From Baffinella frigidus (lineage: Eukaryota; Cryptophyceae; Cryptomonadales; Baffinellaceae): a DNA stretch of 15,814 bases. Shown in pieces: positions 1-8,200 of the stretch. The stretch is taken from assembly GCA_026770585.1 (NCBI GenBank), contig MU646333.1, positions 1,042,175 through 1,057,988 on the forward strand, in the 5' to 3' direction. A program made the position numbers and the translations under genes. How positions within the stretch are numbered: position 1 is the stretch's first letter; every line of letters begins with the position of its first letter. The notes under the pieces were generated by a model. The model was not told the origin of the DNA. It worked only from the letters and a program-made list of their open reading frames with translations, and did no database searches.

Positions 1-46
1 CTGGCTCTCGTTCTTCTCGGCCAGCGCCGCCTGCTTGATCACCTCC
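1..46 (-). CDS. OPA3: OPA3 exon 6, partial (EVIKQAALAEKNESQ)
   Basis: Starts with the last base of Lys101 after acceptor ACGTGCAG and reads EVIKQAALAEKNESQ to the window edge, a charged helix suited to the OPA3 C-terminal coiled coil. Five decayed copies of its start, with acceptor, lie upstream at 190-639. Confidence 0.82.
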
Positions 47-3000
47 CTGCACGTACACGCCCTCACACTCAGCCACCCGCCAGCAGTGCCCCGCGTCGGT
101 CCTCACACCCAGTGCCCCGCCCCGCCCCGGGGCACTGGTGGCGCATGGCTGCGGCACCAGCTAGCCCACACTGAGAGACCCCCCGAAATAGCCTTCTTCA
201 TCACCTCCCTGCAGAGGTGAAGGCCCGCACGCTCAGAGCCAGGTGGAAGCCCGCACCAACCAGCGCACACTCCGTGCACCGAGGTTGAGCGATTCTGGTA
301 GGACGTGGCCGTTCTCGGATCTGCTTGGTCGCCTCCCTGCAGGATCTAGCCATCAGCCAGTGCCCCGCAGGATGGTGGCACCAGCCAGCGCACACTGAGG
401 CCCCCGCCGAGGTAGCCTGCGTGATCACCTCCCTGCAGCGGTGAAACCCCGCACGCTCAGTGCCCTGCCGAGTGAGCCTACTTCCACTTCCCTGCAGGGC
501 CACACCCGCACCAACCAACCAGCGCACGTGCCGCGCCGATGTAGCGTGTGGGATCACGTCCAAGGACAAGGCCGCAGAATCAGTGCTCCACCAATCAGTG
601 GTGGTAGCCTTTCAAGAGCCCACCTGCCTGACCACCTCCCTGCGAGTATTGTACTTTTCGGGTCAGCGCGGATTTTGGGTCGGGGTCGGGGAGTCGGGAA
701 AAATCGAAAATATCGAAAAAGGGCTCTAGTATTTCTGACATATTATGGGTGGGGGGTGCATCTTGTCATCATATCAATGCATAAGGTAGCATAAAACTTT
801 AGATGGACGCACCAATTATCGAGATTTTCATTTCCCGACACCCCGACCCGACCTCGAGAAAATCCGCGCTGACCCGAAAAGTACAATAGCGATTCGGGCG
901 TGGGCTTCAGGCGCCCGCCAAGTGAAATCTCCATTTCCCAGAAACCTCGGACAACACTGAAGCTGCAGGCCCTGCACCTGGTTCCCTTCAATCTCATCGC
1001 GATCCATGATATAATTAATCTCGGAACTGTCCTTCTAAACGATTCTTGGTACAAATACAGATATTTTAAAGCCCCAAAAGTACGAATATCTTAAGCCCTT
1101 AAAAGTTCTTGGTACAAATATTCGTCTAGAAGGACATTCCTGAGATTAATTCTATTTGGTGCTGGGACTAAATCAGCTTGTCGTGAACCATCCCGACACC
1201 GATCGCCTACGACTCGAAGAAACACCATACAAGAGCTTGTGCCAGCAATCAGCACACTCTAGCTCTGCCTGAGTAAAACGGAGCTCGCCATAAAAACAAT
1301 TAGAGCAGAAACTGCAGTCCAAAAGGGCGGCTAAAATGCTTTTATTACGAGCCGAGTTTCACTCAGACAGAGCTGGGAGCAGGGGCCTTTGCAGTCAAAG
1401 ATTTTGAACACATTTCAGCTATGTCATGAAGCACTAGCGAGGGACCACTCGAGAATGCTAGAGGGGCCTATTTATATGTGGGGTTGTAGATATTTGTACC
1501 AGGATAAGGTATTCCAACTTCGTGACTGGCCAATATATGGCTAGTAACGTGACCAACCAACGAAAGTTACCACACAGATGCCCACTTTTTCAAGCCCCCT
1601 GGTTGTAATTAGCCCCCTCTAGCCTTCTCGTGTGGGAGGGGCGCGACTTGGCGCTGGAGTAGCGATTTTCCGCGAACAAGAGCAGGGCCGCGATCGAGAA
1701 CACCACCCCCTCCCCCAGAATCTGCGCATAACCCCACGTCATCAGTGCCCCCTCCCCCAGGATCTGCTCCCGCCCCACCCCCGCAGTGCCTCGTGCCTGC
1801 GTCGAGGCAGAAGAGATTTCGAATAACCCTTACGCGATCAGACCTAGGACCCTACGGTAGGAAACCCGTAGGGTCGTAGGGTCGTAGGGGGGTTCCTACG
1901 GATAAGGTAACGGAAACTCGGGTTCTCAGCGCCCGAAAACCACTCACGCGTCAGACCTGCCTCGAGAACACCACCCCCTCCCCGAGAATCTGCCCCCTAC
2001 ACCAAGTCATCAGTAAACCGGCCAAGAGTGGAGAAAATCACAGGTCGGACCGCTGCCTGGGTAGAATACTACCCCCTCCCCCAAAATCTTCTCCCAACCC
2101 CACCCTAGAGTAAACCGTCCACGCGTGGAGACATGGCGACTCACCGAACCACTCGAAAACACCACCCCCTCCCCCAGAAACTGCTCCCAACCTCAGTCAT
2201 CAGCGCCTCCCGTCCCAAACCCTCAGTGCCCCGTCCAAGAGTGGGGACCCAACCACTCACTAGTCACCACCCCCTCCCCCAGAATCTGCTCCCGACCCCA
2301 CCCTTCAGTAAAACCGCCTCAGAGTCGAGACCCACCCACTCACTAGCCACCACCCCACCCCCATAATCTGCCTTCGCCCCCAGCCCCCAGTCCCCCGTCC
2401 CAGATTTGAGACCGAAGGCCGCTGTCCACACAGCGGACTTCGAAGGGATTTCGAATAACCCTTAAGCGATCAGACCTAGGACCCTACGGTAGGAAACCCG
2501 TAGGGTCATAGGGAGGTTCCTACGGATAAGGTAACGGAAACTCGGGCTCTCAGCGCCCGAAAATCCCTTGGTATCCCGCTGTGTGGTGGAGTGGGGGGGT
2601 GGGGAGCACATCCGCGCCAGCGCTGACCGCCTGTGCCTCTGATAGCGGCTGCACCTTGGTCACCTGCTTGACGCCGTAGGTTTTAGGGTTTATGGTTGAG
2701 GGAGTTGATGGTTGATGGTTTGTGGTTTGTGGTTTGTGGTTTATGGTTTATGGTTTATGGTTTATGGTTTGTGGTTTGTGGTTTAGGGTGTAGGGTGTAG
2801 GGTGTGGGGTTTATGGTTTATGGTTTATGGTTTATGGTTTATGGTTTATGGTTTATGGTTTATGGCTTATGGTTTAGGGTTTAGGGTAAAGGGATTGGAG
2901 GTTAGGGTGAAGGGTGAAGGGTGTGATTTAGGGCGTGGGCCACCAGCAACCCGTAGCAGCTTAGAAGGGAATGTCTGAAGGGGAAAACAATTTTATTCTT

Positions 3001-4679
3001 CCATGAAGAACCATACCGTAGGAAATCAATAGGGATCTAGGAATTTCCTACACCAGATAGGACGCGACAGTCAAGAGATTCCTTGGATTTGTACCAGGAA
3101 TCAAGGGCTTGAAAAATCTAGGACAAGCTGCTACGAATGGCTTGTTGGGGTGTAGGGTGTAGGGTGTAGGGTGTAGGGTGTAGGGTGTAGGGTGCAGGGT
3201 GTAGGGTGTAGGGTGTAGGGTGTAGGGTGTAGGGTGTAGGGTGCAGGGTGTAGGGTGTAGGGTTTCGGGTAGACCGTGTGGCCAGTGAGGTGGACCGAGA
3301 GGCGCACCTCCACCCTGTGCCACCACCTGCCATGCTTGCCGTGTCAACAAAGGTTGTACATGCATGCATGTACAAGGATTCTTCAGAGAGCGAGAGTCAA
3401 TCGTCGTACGCCGAGGACCCTAGCTCTGTCTCGGTCTAGTTGGCGGCGGGCGCCCCCTGGGCGCATCCTCCAAAAAGAGAAAAGAGGAAACAAGAGGGAA
3501 TAGCGTAGGCCGTGTCAGGATATGGCATGCCTGCCAAGGACCGCTGTCTCTTTCTATGAGGGATTGTCCCTTTGGTGAGCCCGGGCTCTTTTCTTCTCGA
3601 AAGTTGACGGATTTGTAGCAAACCCAGCATGACAACTCCCGACAGGCGCATGCCCACACGAGGCTATCCATGCGAACAGAATAAATCTCGATTGTAAGCG
3701 TTTGTGTAGTAATTTTCATATGTTTGGGCGAATAGAAAGACAAGCTACACGCTTTGCGTGTAGCACGTGACCAATTCCCCCCACACAATTTGAAATCGAC
3801 GTTGATTCTGTTCGCATGGATAGCCTCTTGTCGGTCGATGCCTTTTACAAGTGATTTTACCGCGGCCGAACTTTCTCGCTTGGAAACTGTTGACTTTCGA
3901 TTGCAGGTTTTCGGTTTCTGACCTGATTTGTACGAGAAGTCGCCCGAAATCGGGGGGCATGCACCGCAAAAATAATAGAAAGACACATGCAAAAGACATC
4001 GACCGACGAAAAGTTTGTTGGCGAGTGGGAGCGGGATAGAACCGCTCCCACTCGCCAACAAACTATTAGTGTGGGCCTTCCATGTCTCACAGCACAAAAA
4101 CTGGGACCGAGCAGAACATATTGAAAATTTCTGCCGCTCTTGCCTTGGCTGACACAGCGGCAGGAAAGCGGCAGGAAAGTGTCCCAGCGGACGCGCGATG
4201 TGAGAGAAGGCTTGGGTGGCCAACAACGTTCAATCTACCTCATCATTCAATCAACGCGAATGCAAAGCACAGCTGCGTGCAGCGTGGGTAGCACCGGAGA
4301 AGAGGGGGGGGGAGGGGTGGGGGTCTACTGGGCGAAATTGGCGCAGCGCGCTCTGAAAAGGTCATGCTCGATCGCGCGTTTCTTGATCGCGTTCGCAATC
4401 TGGACCCAGGCACCCGCAGACCCTCAGCCTCTCCATCGAGAAAAGTTCAGCGCAGCTCACAGGGCGACTTACGGAGGCATCTTCTCGGCTCGACCAACGC
4501 CGAGATGGGGTGCCCACAGCACATCACGCCGCGGATCAACGAGCGAGCGAGCGGGAAACCATCGATCCCCTCAGGCATCAAACCTTGCTGAAAACAAACT
4601 CCTGGGCCAGTGGGGCTGCGGGGGGGACCGGCTTGCTCAGCGTTCTGATGGCCAGCGCGCCAAACTTCAACATAGGCAT
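1..4679 (-). CDS. OPA3: OPA3-like mitochondrial protein, six exons, 3' end outside window
   Basis: Homologue of optic atrophy 3, a small mitochondrial membrane-associated protein of poorly defined biochemical role. Exons on the minus strand: 4679-4629, 4399-4329, 3326-3275, 2663-2610, 1721-1648, 46-1 and beyond. Joined, they give the family landmarks in order: N-terminal MPMLKFGALAIRTLSKP (1-17), an IANAIKK helix (18-24), AQWWHRVEVR (40-49, matching the family AQ-x-YH-x-x-E-x-R region), KVQPLSEAQAV (61-71), GADILGEGVVF (74-84), a hydrophobic stretch 82-93, then a charged, probably coiled-coil tail from 94. Phases agree at all five junctions. About 116 residues are visible; OPA3 proteins are usually about 130-180. 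An in-frame upstream ATG at 4853 exists, but 4679 gives the family N-terminus. Divergent neighbour is a sirtuin with a mitochondrial-type leader. Confidence 0.9.
190..639 (-). pseudogene. Five decayed copies of the OPA3 exon 6 start with acceptor
   Basis: Copies start (minus strand) at 208, 336, 430, 491 and 639. Each has a CAG acceptor followed by a variant of GGAGGTGATCAAGCAG, reading EVMKKA, EATKQI, EVITQA, EVEVG and EVVRQV against EVIKQA in the true exon at 46. They lie in a degenerate tandem region of about 60-130 bp spacing and lose similarity after about 20-30 nt. Confidence 0.8.
647..888. mobile_element. 242-bp inverted-repeat element
   Basis: Arms of about 60 bp: TATTGTACTTTTCGGGTCAG continuing GCGCGGATTTT at the left, the complement at 830-888. 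GCGA occurs on both flanks within one base of the ends, a possible 4-bp target duplication. Confidence 0.85.
1015..1149. mobile_element. 135-bp inverted-repeat element
   Basis: Arms of about 30 bp around TTAATCTCGGAACTGTCCTT and the complement at about 1124-1149, with internal TTCTTGGTACAAATA occurring twice. Confidence 0.75.
1261..1374. mobile_element. 114-bp inverted-repeat element (AGCTCTGCCTGAGT)
   Basis: Arms of about 28 bp, AGCTCTGCCTGAGTAAAAC and complement. Isolated AGCTCTGYCTGAGT ends recur near 3421, 7780, 10936 and 11872. Confidence 0.75.
1445..1635. mobile_element. 191-bp MITE, ends CCACTCGAG/CTCGTGTGG
   Basis: Imperfect inverted ends (CCACTCGAGAATGCTAGAGG at the left; CCACACGAGAAGGCTAGAGG read from the right). 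It has the same length as, and high similarity to, 5654-5844 throughout, including ATATTTGTACCAGGATA and ACGTGACCAA. Confidence 0.88.
1648..1721 (-). CDS. OPA3: OPA3 exon 5 (ILGEGVVFSIAALLLFAE)
   Basis: 74 nt. Reads ILGEGVVFSIAALLLFAE then NRYSSA plus two bases of Lys101. The GEG-x-VF hydrophobic block is the most conserved part of OPA3. Acceptor GCGCAG, donor GTCGCG. Six decayed copies of its first 7-10 codons lie upstream in the same intron. Confidence 0.9.
1746..2367 (-). pseudogene. Six decayed copies of the OPA3 exon 5 start with acceptor
   Basis: Copies start (minus strand) at 1763, 1989, 2087, 2180, 2285 and 2367. Most read ILGEGVV or FLGEGVV directly after an AG acceptor (the 2367 copy reads IMGVG), and the copies at 1989 and 2180 extend through VVFS. 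Spacing from 1989 on is about 80-105 bp, so the copies form the core of a minisatellite. None continues into the hydrophobic IAALLLFAE half present in the true exon. Confidence 0.8.
1811..1943. mobile_element. CCACACAGCGG-family element, ends lost
   Basis: Internal sequence from GATTTCGAATAACCCTTACG to CAGCGCCCGAAAA matches the full copies, but both terminal repeats are missing. Contains an extra GTAGGGTC repeat. Confidence 0.8.
2426..2586. mobile_element. CCACACAGCGG-family element, full copy
   Basis: About 161 bp with ends CCACACAGCGG/CCGCTGTGTGG and an internal hairpin around CCTACGGTAGGAAACC...GGTTCCTACGG. It lies about 23 nt inside the donor of OPA3 intron 4. Confidence 0.85.
2610..2663 (-). 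CDS. OPA3: OPA3 exon 4 (VTKVQPLSEAQAVSAGAD)
   Basis: 54 nt, 18 codons, phase 0. VTKVQPLSEAQAVSAGAD matches the family KPL-E-x-AxxLGAxLLGE lead-in. Acceptor CAAGCAG follows CCCTAAA-type repeats (sense strand), donor GAT|GTGCTC. Confidence 0.88.
2689..2930. repeat. Telomere-variant heptamer array (TTTATGG, TTTGTGG, TTTAGGG)
   Basis: Continuous heptamers changing in blocks: TTTGTGG, TTTATGG, TGTAGGG, then TTTATGG again. C-rich in the sense of OPA3 transcription. Confidence 0.92.
2940..3147. mobile_element. Inverted-repeat element between heptamer arrays
   Basis: Weak arms ACCAGCAACCCGTAGCAGCT and AAGCTGCTACGAATGGCTTG, with an inner GTAGGAAAT...ATTTCCTAC stem. Heptamer arrays touch both ends. 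Confidence 0.6.
3146..3268. repeat. Homogeneous TGTAGGG heptamer array
   Basis: About 17 near-identical TGTAGGG units with only two TGCAGGG variants, beginning about a dozen bases past the OPA3 exon 3 donor (minus strand). Confidence 0.95.
3275..3326 (-). CDS. OPA3: OPA3 exon 3 (WWHRVEVRLSVHLTGHT)
   Basis: 52 nt. Reads WWHRVEVRLSVHLTGHT after completing Gln41, aligning with the AQLYHWVEMR region of human OPA3. Acceptor CATGGCAG, donor GTCTAC. A pure heptamer array begins about a dozen bases into the following intron. Confidence 0.88.
3654..3833. mobile_element. MITE with ends CCACACGAGGCTATCCATGC
   Basis: Inverted arms GGCTATCCATGCGAACAGAA and complement at 3662-3683 and about 3803-3825; right tip decayed. 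Related by its arms to the element at 12056-12268. Confidence 0.85.
3832..4005. repeat. Inverted repeat CGGTCGATGCCTTTTACA
   Basis: Arms of 18 bp, two mismatches, at 3832-3849 and 3988-4005, abutting the neighbouring element and the 4012 hairpin. Confidence 0.65.
4012..4064. repeat. Perfect 23-bp hairpin, 7-nt loop
   Basis: AGTTTGTTGGCGAGTGGGAG continuing GCGG pairs perfectly with 4042-4064. In the transcript it would form a strong stem-loop; purpose unknown. Confidence 0.9.
4329..4399 (-). CDS. OPA3: OPA3 exon 2 (IANAIKKRAIEHDLFRARC)
   Basis: 71 nt, 23 codons plus two bases. Reads IANAIKKRAIEHDLFRARC then ANFA, equivalent to the family LAN-x-IK...F-x-x-x-C...AQ helix. Acceptor GGGTCCAG, donor GTAGAC; the final CA joins a G from exon 3 to make Gln41. 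Confidence 0.88.
4400..4628 (-). other. OPA3 intron 1
   Basis: 229 bp, GTCCCC to CCAG, without heptamer arrays or inverted-repeat elements. One of the two unexpanded introns. Confidence 0.75.
4629..4679 (-). CDS. OPA3: OPA3 exon 1 (start codon, MPMLKFGALAIRTLSKP)
   Basis: 51 nt. The N-terminal MPMLKFGALAIRTLSKP matches the OPA3 signature (P-x-x-K-LG-x-L-x-x-R-x-x-SKP). Donor GTCCCC after SKP; exon 2 then supplies IANAIKK as in other OPA3 proteins. The frame stays open another 18 codons to a second possible donor (AAG|GTTTGA at about 4578), but those residues do not match the family. Confidence 0.85.
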
Positions 4680-4902
4680 GGCTCCGAGCGCTATCTTGCG
4701 GGATTGGTAGGGCCGGGAGCGAGGCCTCCGCCGTTGGACAGGATCCGATCGATGCAGCCGGATGACGACGCACCCTGAAATCAAATCGAGGATGAACCTT
4801 GAGCGATTTCCTCCTAGACACGGTTCGAATTCGAACCATCTGCCACAAAACACGGCCCATTGTTCATCCTCAATTCAAACCTCTTCCAGAATCCAAAAAA
4901 AA
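4680..4902. promoter_or_regulatory. Shared bidirectional promoter region of OPA3 and sirtuin genes
   Basis: The 223 bp between the divergent start codons must hold both 5' UTRs and a compact two-way promoter. A perfect 16-bp palindrome, GGTTCGAATTCGAACC, is at 4822-4837. I see no clear TATA box. No heptamer array or inverted-repeat element is present, unlike almost every intron, which fits constraint. Control function is inferred. Confidence 0.6.
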
Positions 4903-5236
4903 ATGGCTGGCCTCGTGAAGAGGATGGCCCCGCAGCGCCCCCCCTTGCAGGCTGCGACGGTGCGGTGCTTCTCCCTCTGGAGCGGCTCGCACCCTTTCGC
5001 GAGGCTCGAGGAGAGCGCGTCGTCCCGCGTGCCCAACTCGCGGAGAGTGAGCGTTTTCCAACCTCCATCCTTTTTGTCTCCGCGTCCAACCTCGCAGCCG
5101 ATACGGGCGCTCTCGAGCGCGACAAAGCCGGAGCTGAGCGAAGAGGAGGTGATTGAGGCTGTGGCGAAGCGGATGACCAATGGGAAAGTGCAGCGGGTGC
5201 TCTTCGTCACCGGCGCTGGCTTGTCTGCAGACTCTG
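4903..5236 (+). CDS. Sirtuin exon 1 (leader and GAGLSADSG)
   Basis: The ATG follows a run of A with A at -3 and G at +4, a good eukaryotic context. It encodes a targeting-type leader, then the conserved [23 protein letters not shown]. In-frame ATGs also exist at 4762 and 4792, with no stop in between, so longer forms are possible. It ends after the first base of a Gly codon; the donor is GTGAGG, the only one in the window close to the common consensus. Confidence 0.9.
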
Positions 5237-8200
5237 GTGAGGATTTCCCTCTCCGGGCGAGCGAGATAGAGGGTGCGGGATAAGGGAGAAAGAGAGACGG
5301 CTGAGTACGAATTGCGGTGTCTGTGAGCAGGTCTGCCGACCTACCGTGGCCTCACTGGTCTCTACAATCAGGTATTCTGACCCCATCCCGCCAGCGTTGG
5401 CTTCAGGCCTCTACATCCGCGGCAGGCACAAGTTCAATTCCTGAGGCGTCAGCCTCCTCCTCTTGGAGAAATCTTTCGGCCTGCGCCCAACCGAGTCCCT
5501 GGGCCTGACCTAGTGCTGCGCCCCGGGCGAGTTAGGGAGGGTTTAGGGTATTAGTTTGGTCAGTTATTTGGGTATTCTTCTCCCTTGAGCCGCGGATGTG
5601 GGCTTGGTCTTGGAGTTTCATCAACGAAAGTCTTTAAGTATGCTCTCCCCGCCCCACTCGAGAATGCTGAAGGATCCTATTTATATGTGGCGTTGTAAAT
5701 ATTTGTACCAGGATAGGGTATTCCAACCACGTGACTGTGCAATATATGCAGAGTTACGTGACCAATCAACGAAAGCTACTACACAAATGCCCACTTTTAA
5801 AAGCACATCGGTTTTAAATAGGCCCCTCTAGCCTTCTCGTGTGGCCGGTATCCTCTGAAGTCCCCGTTAGATTTCACCATCCCCGTTGAGACGATTTCAT
5901 CCGGTCGGGTATTTGGTTTAATTGGTTCGGAGTCCCCCGAATGAACGAAATTTACTACACGTTTGACACGTCCAGCCCTTATTACTACTAGCATGATCAA
6001 ACGTGTAGTAAATTTCGTGCATTCGGGGGACTACGAACCGTTGAAATCAGATACCTGAACGGATGAGATTGCTCGCGGCATGGCAGGGTGAGACGGAAGA
6101 CGGCTGCACCATCGAGGACGCCATCTCCGGTCGACCCCTCTGTTGTTCTTCCCGGGCGTCAGGTCCCTCCCCGATGTGTCAAACGAATTCACATCGGAGG
6201 GGGACCTAACCAGCCTCCGGCGGTGTTGTCCTCCTGCGAAATGCAGGGTTGTCATATCACCAGTAAACGTATCAGCTTATCACCTGTAAGAGCTGATACG
6301 TGTTGATAAGTGTTCCGCAACCCCATCCGGGAACACTGGCACCAAATATATGTGTCAGGCGTGATAGGAACACGCAAGGCAGTCACGACCGACCGTCTGG
6401 CTTCGGCGTCCGCGTGACCGGTCACGCGGGCGTTCACGAGCCTGCCGGCGGGGCTGTTCCACGATACGTGTTGATAAGTGTTCCGTCACCCCATCCGGGA
6501 ACGCTGGTACCAAATATATGTGTCAGAACCATACTGATATAACAACCCTAGCGATGCCCACGTCTCCCTGCATGCCGCCCCCCACCCCCCCCCAAAAAAC
6601 GCGCGAGAGGTATGAAGCGTGTTATCTCCGATGAAATTTACTGGATATAAAACTGATGTTCAATCGCGGGATTGTAATACGGAATGTTGTAATACGGAAT
6701 CCGGACGAGCGCCATCCAGCTTCCGAATGCCCTAAACCCTAAACTCTAAACCCTAAATCCTCGACCCTAAACAATAAAACCCTACACCCAGACCCTACAC
6801 CCTAAACAATAAATAATAAATAATAAACCCCAAACCCTTACCCTACGCCCTAAACAATAAAAAATAAACAATAAATAATAAATAATGAATAATGAATAAT
6901 AAATAATTAACAATAAACAATAAACCCTAAACCCTGAGGCAGGCGAGATGATGGAGAGCCGGCCGGAGGTGGCGTGGAAGTACGTGGCACAGGTTCCTCC
7001 ACCCCTCCCCACACAGCGGGCTACCAAGGGACAATATGTTCAAATCTGAGCCATTTTTCGTCTCCTCATCATCAGGAAACCCTCCTATTTTCCGTTACCT
7101 TATCCGTAGGAACCCCCCCTATGTCCCTACGGATTGCCTACCGTAGGGTCGTAGGTCCTATCGCTTAGGGGTTATTCAAAATCCCGTCAGAGTCCGCTGT
7201 GTGGTTAGGTCCTTCACCCCTCTTAGGGGTGAAGAGGAGACCCAGCGGAGACCCCTAAGGGGTACCTCGCTCATAAGAAACTGCGTCCCCCTAAGACCGC
7301 CATAGGGCCCTAGGCATGGGCCACTGTAGGGTCCTAGAGGGAGGTCGTTTCTTATGAGCGAGGTACCCCTGTAAGGGGCCCACTTTCACCCCCTTCCGTC
7401 GCCCACCCTCCACCCCTCTCCCGTCGCCCAACCTCACTTCTCTCCCGTCGCCCTCCTTCACCCCTGATCCCAACGGAGACATTTAGAGGATATCAACCGT
7501 CGCCCAACCTCACCCCTCTGCCGTCGCCCACCCTCCACCCCCCCCGTCGCCCTCCTTCACCCCTCATCTCAACGGGCAAATTCAGAGGATATTAACAGCC
7601 GCCCTCCTTCACCCCTCCCCCGTCTCCGAGCGCCACCCCTCTCCCGTCGCCCGCCTTCTAGCGCTGCATCACCCGTGTCGGCCGACTGTTCTCGAGTTGA
7701 CATGCTGGGTGTGCGGTACAACCCCGGCAACGTTGGAGCGGGAAAGAGCCCGGGCCCGCCAAATTCGTGAGCCAAAAAAGACTCAGACAGAGCTAGAATT
7801 TCACCCCTCCTGTCGCCCCCCCTCAGACTGCGGCAGCGCTCTGGTTTAGGGTTTAGGATTCAGAGTTTAGGGTTTAGGGTTTAGCCTTCTGACAGAATCG
7901 CTCGCGCAACAGATCGAGGAGGCGTGTCGAGGCCAAACCCTGAACCCTAAGCCCTACGCCCTAAACTCTAAACTCTAAACTCTAAACCCTCACCCCTAAA
8001 CCCAAACCCCCAAACCCTAAACCCCAAACCCCAAACCCCAAACGCTCAACACCAGATCGAGGAGTCATGCCGCGGGGCGGCACCAAATGACGGCCACCTA
8101 GCCATCACCCGCCTCCAGGAGAAATACGAGGTGGCGCCCAATATTAACCAGGCCCGCACGGTGGACTACCAACGTTTCATCAAAAGTCAACTCGCCTTGA

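Larger units (their letters stand above)
47..1647 (-). other. OPA3 intron 5
   Basis: 1601 bp. From the acceptor end it holds five exon-6 start copies in a degenerate GC-rich tandem region (50-640), then inverted-repeat elements at 647-888, 1015-1149, 1261-1374 and 1445-1635. The last begins about 12 nt from the donor GTCGCG. I see nothing recognisable at 889-1014, 1150-1260 or 1375-1444. Confidence 0.82.
1722..2609 (-). other. OPA3 intron 4
   Basis: 888 bp. Holds a C-rich minisatellite whose units (1746-2367) each contain an exon-5 start copy, a truncated CCACACAGCGG-family element at about 1811-1943, and a full element of that family at 2426-2586 beginning about 23 nt from the donor GTGCTC. 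Confidence 0.85.
2664..3274 (-). other. OPA3 intron 3
   Basis: 611 bp built almost entirely of telomere-like heptamer arrays (2689-2930 and 3146-3268) around one inverted-repeat element (about 2940-3147). All arrays read C-rich in the sense of transcription. Confidence 0.85.
3327..4328 (-). other. OPA3 intron 2
   Basis: 1002 bp. Contains a CCACACGAGG-family element (3654-3833), an overlapping inverted repeat (3832-4005) and a perfect 23-bp hairpin (4012-4064). A self-complementary TGTACATGCATGCATGTACA lies at about 3357-3376. No copies of exon 3 were seen. The long open frame on this strand is a reading through these elements. Confidence 0.8.
5372..6086 (+). other. Sirtuin intron 2
   Basis: 715 bp. 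The first 280 bp show only a short TTTAGGG match (5537-5546) and an AGTTCAATTCCTGAGGC stretch (about 5436) also found before exon 9. Then come a 191-bp element (5654-5844) and a long inverted repeat (about 5889-6077) ending next to the acceptor. Confidence 0.85.
6130..6942 (+). other. Sirtuin intron 3
   Basis: 813 bp. Holds a hairpin at 6161-6207, a second hairpin at about 6265-6303, a 64-bp direct repeat (6295-6358, 6463-6526), a segment shared in inverted orientation with intron 6, and a heptamer array (6727-6940) reaching the acceptor. Confidence 0.85.
6993..8055 (+). other. Sirtuin intron 4
   Basis: 1063 bp. Holds a CCACACAGCGG element starting 16 nt after the donor (7009-7204), a fold-back (7252-7378), a CCCGTCGCCC minisatellite (7380-7665), heptamer arrays (7842-7884, 7936-8048) and a copy of the exon 5 start (7913-7933). 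Confidence 0.85.

Noticed and set aside
3048-3375. Minus-strand open frames with HPTPYTL-type repeats
   Set aside because: They are translations of the TGTAGGG heptamer array; any frame of a seven-base repeat lacking stops looks like this.
3420-4226. Open frame of 268 codons on the minus strand
   Set aside because: It runs across two inverted-repeat elements and a hairpin inside OPA3 intron 2, has no recognisable domain, and lies between well-supported OPA3 exons on the same strand.
4578-4628. Extension of OPA3 exon 1 through PLAQEFVFSK to donor GTTTGA
   Set aside because: The frame is open but the residues do not match OPA3, whereas splitting after SKP joins directly to the family-like IANAIKK in exon 2. 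Kept as an alternative only.
4822-4837. tRNA gene B-box (GGTTCGAATTC)
   Set aside because: No A-box or cloverleaf can be drawn around it; the palindrome is better treated as a possible protein-binding site.
6130-6162. Longer sirtuin exon 3 ending at GTCAG|GTCCCT
   Set aside because: It would add PLCCSSRAS, unlike the family; it also ends phase 1, but joining at 6129 gives the expected AISGEMM sequence with exon 4.
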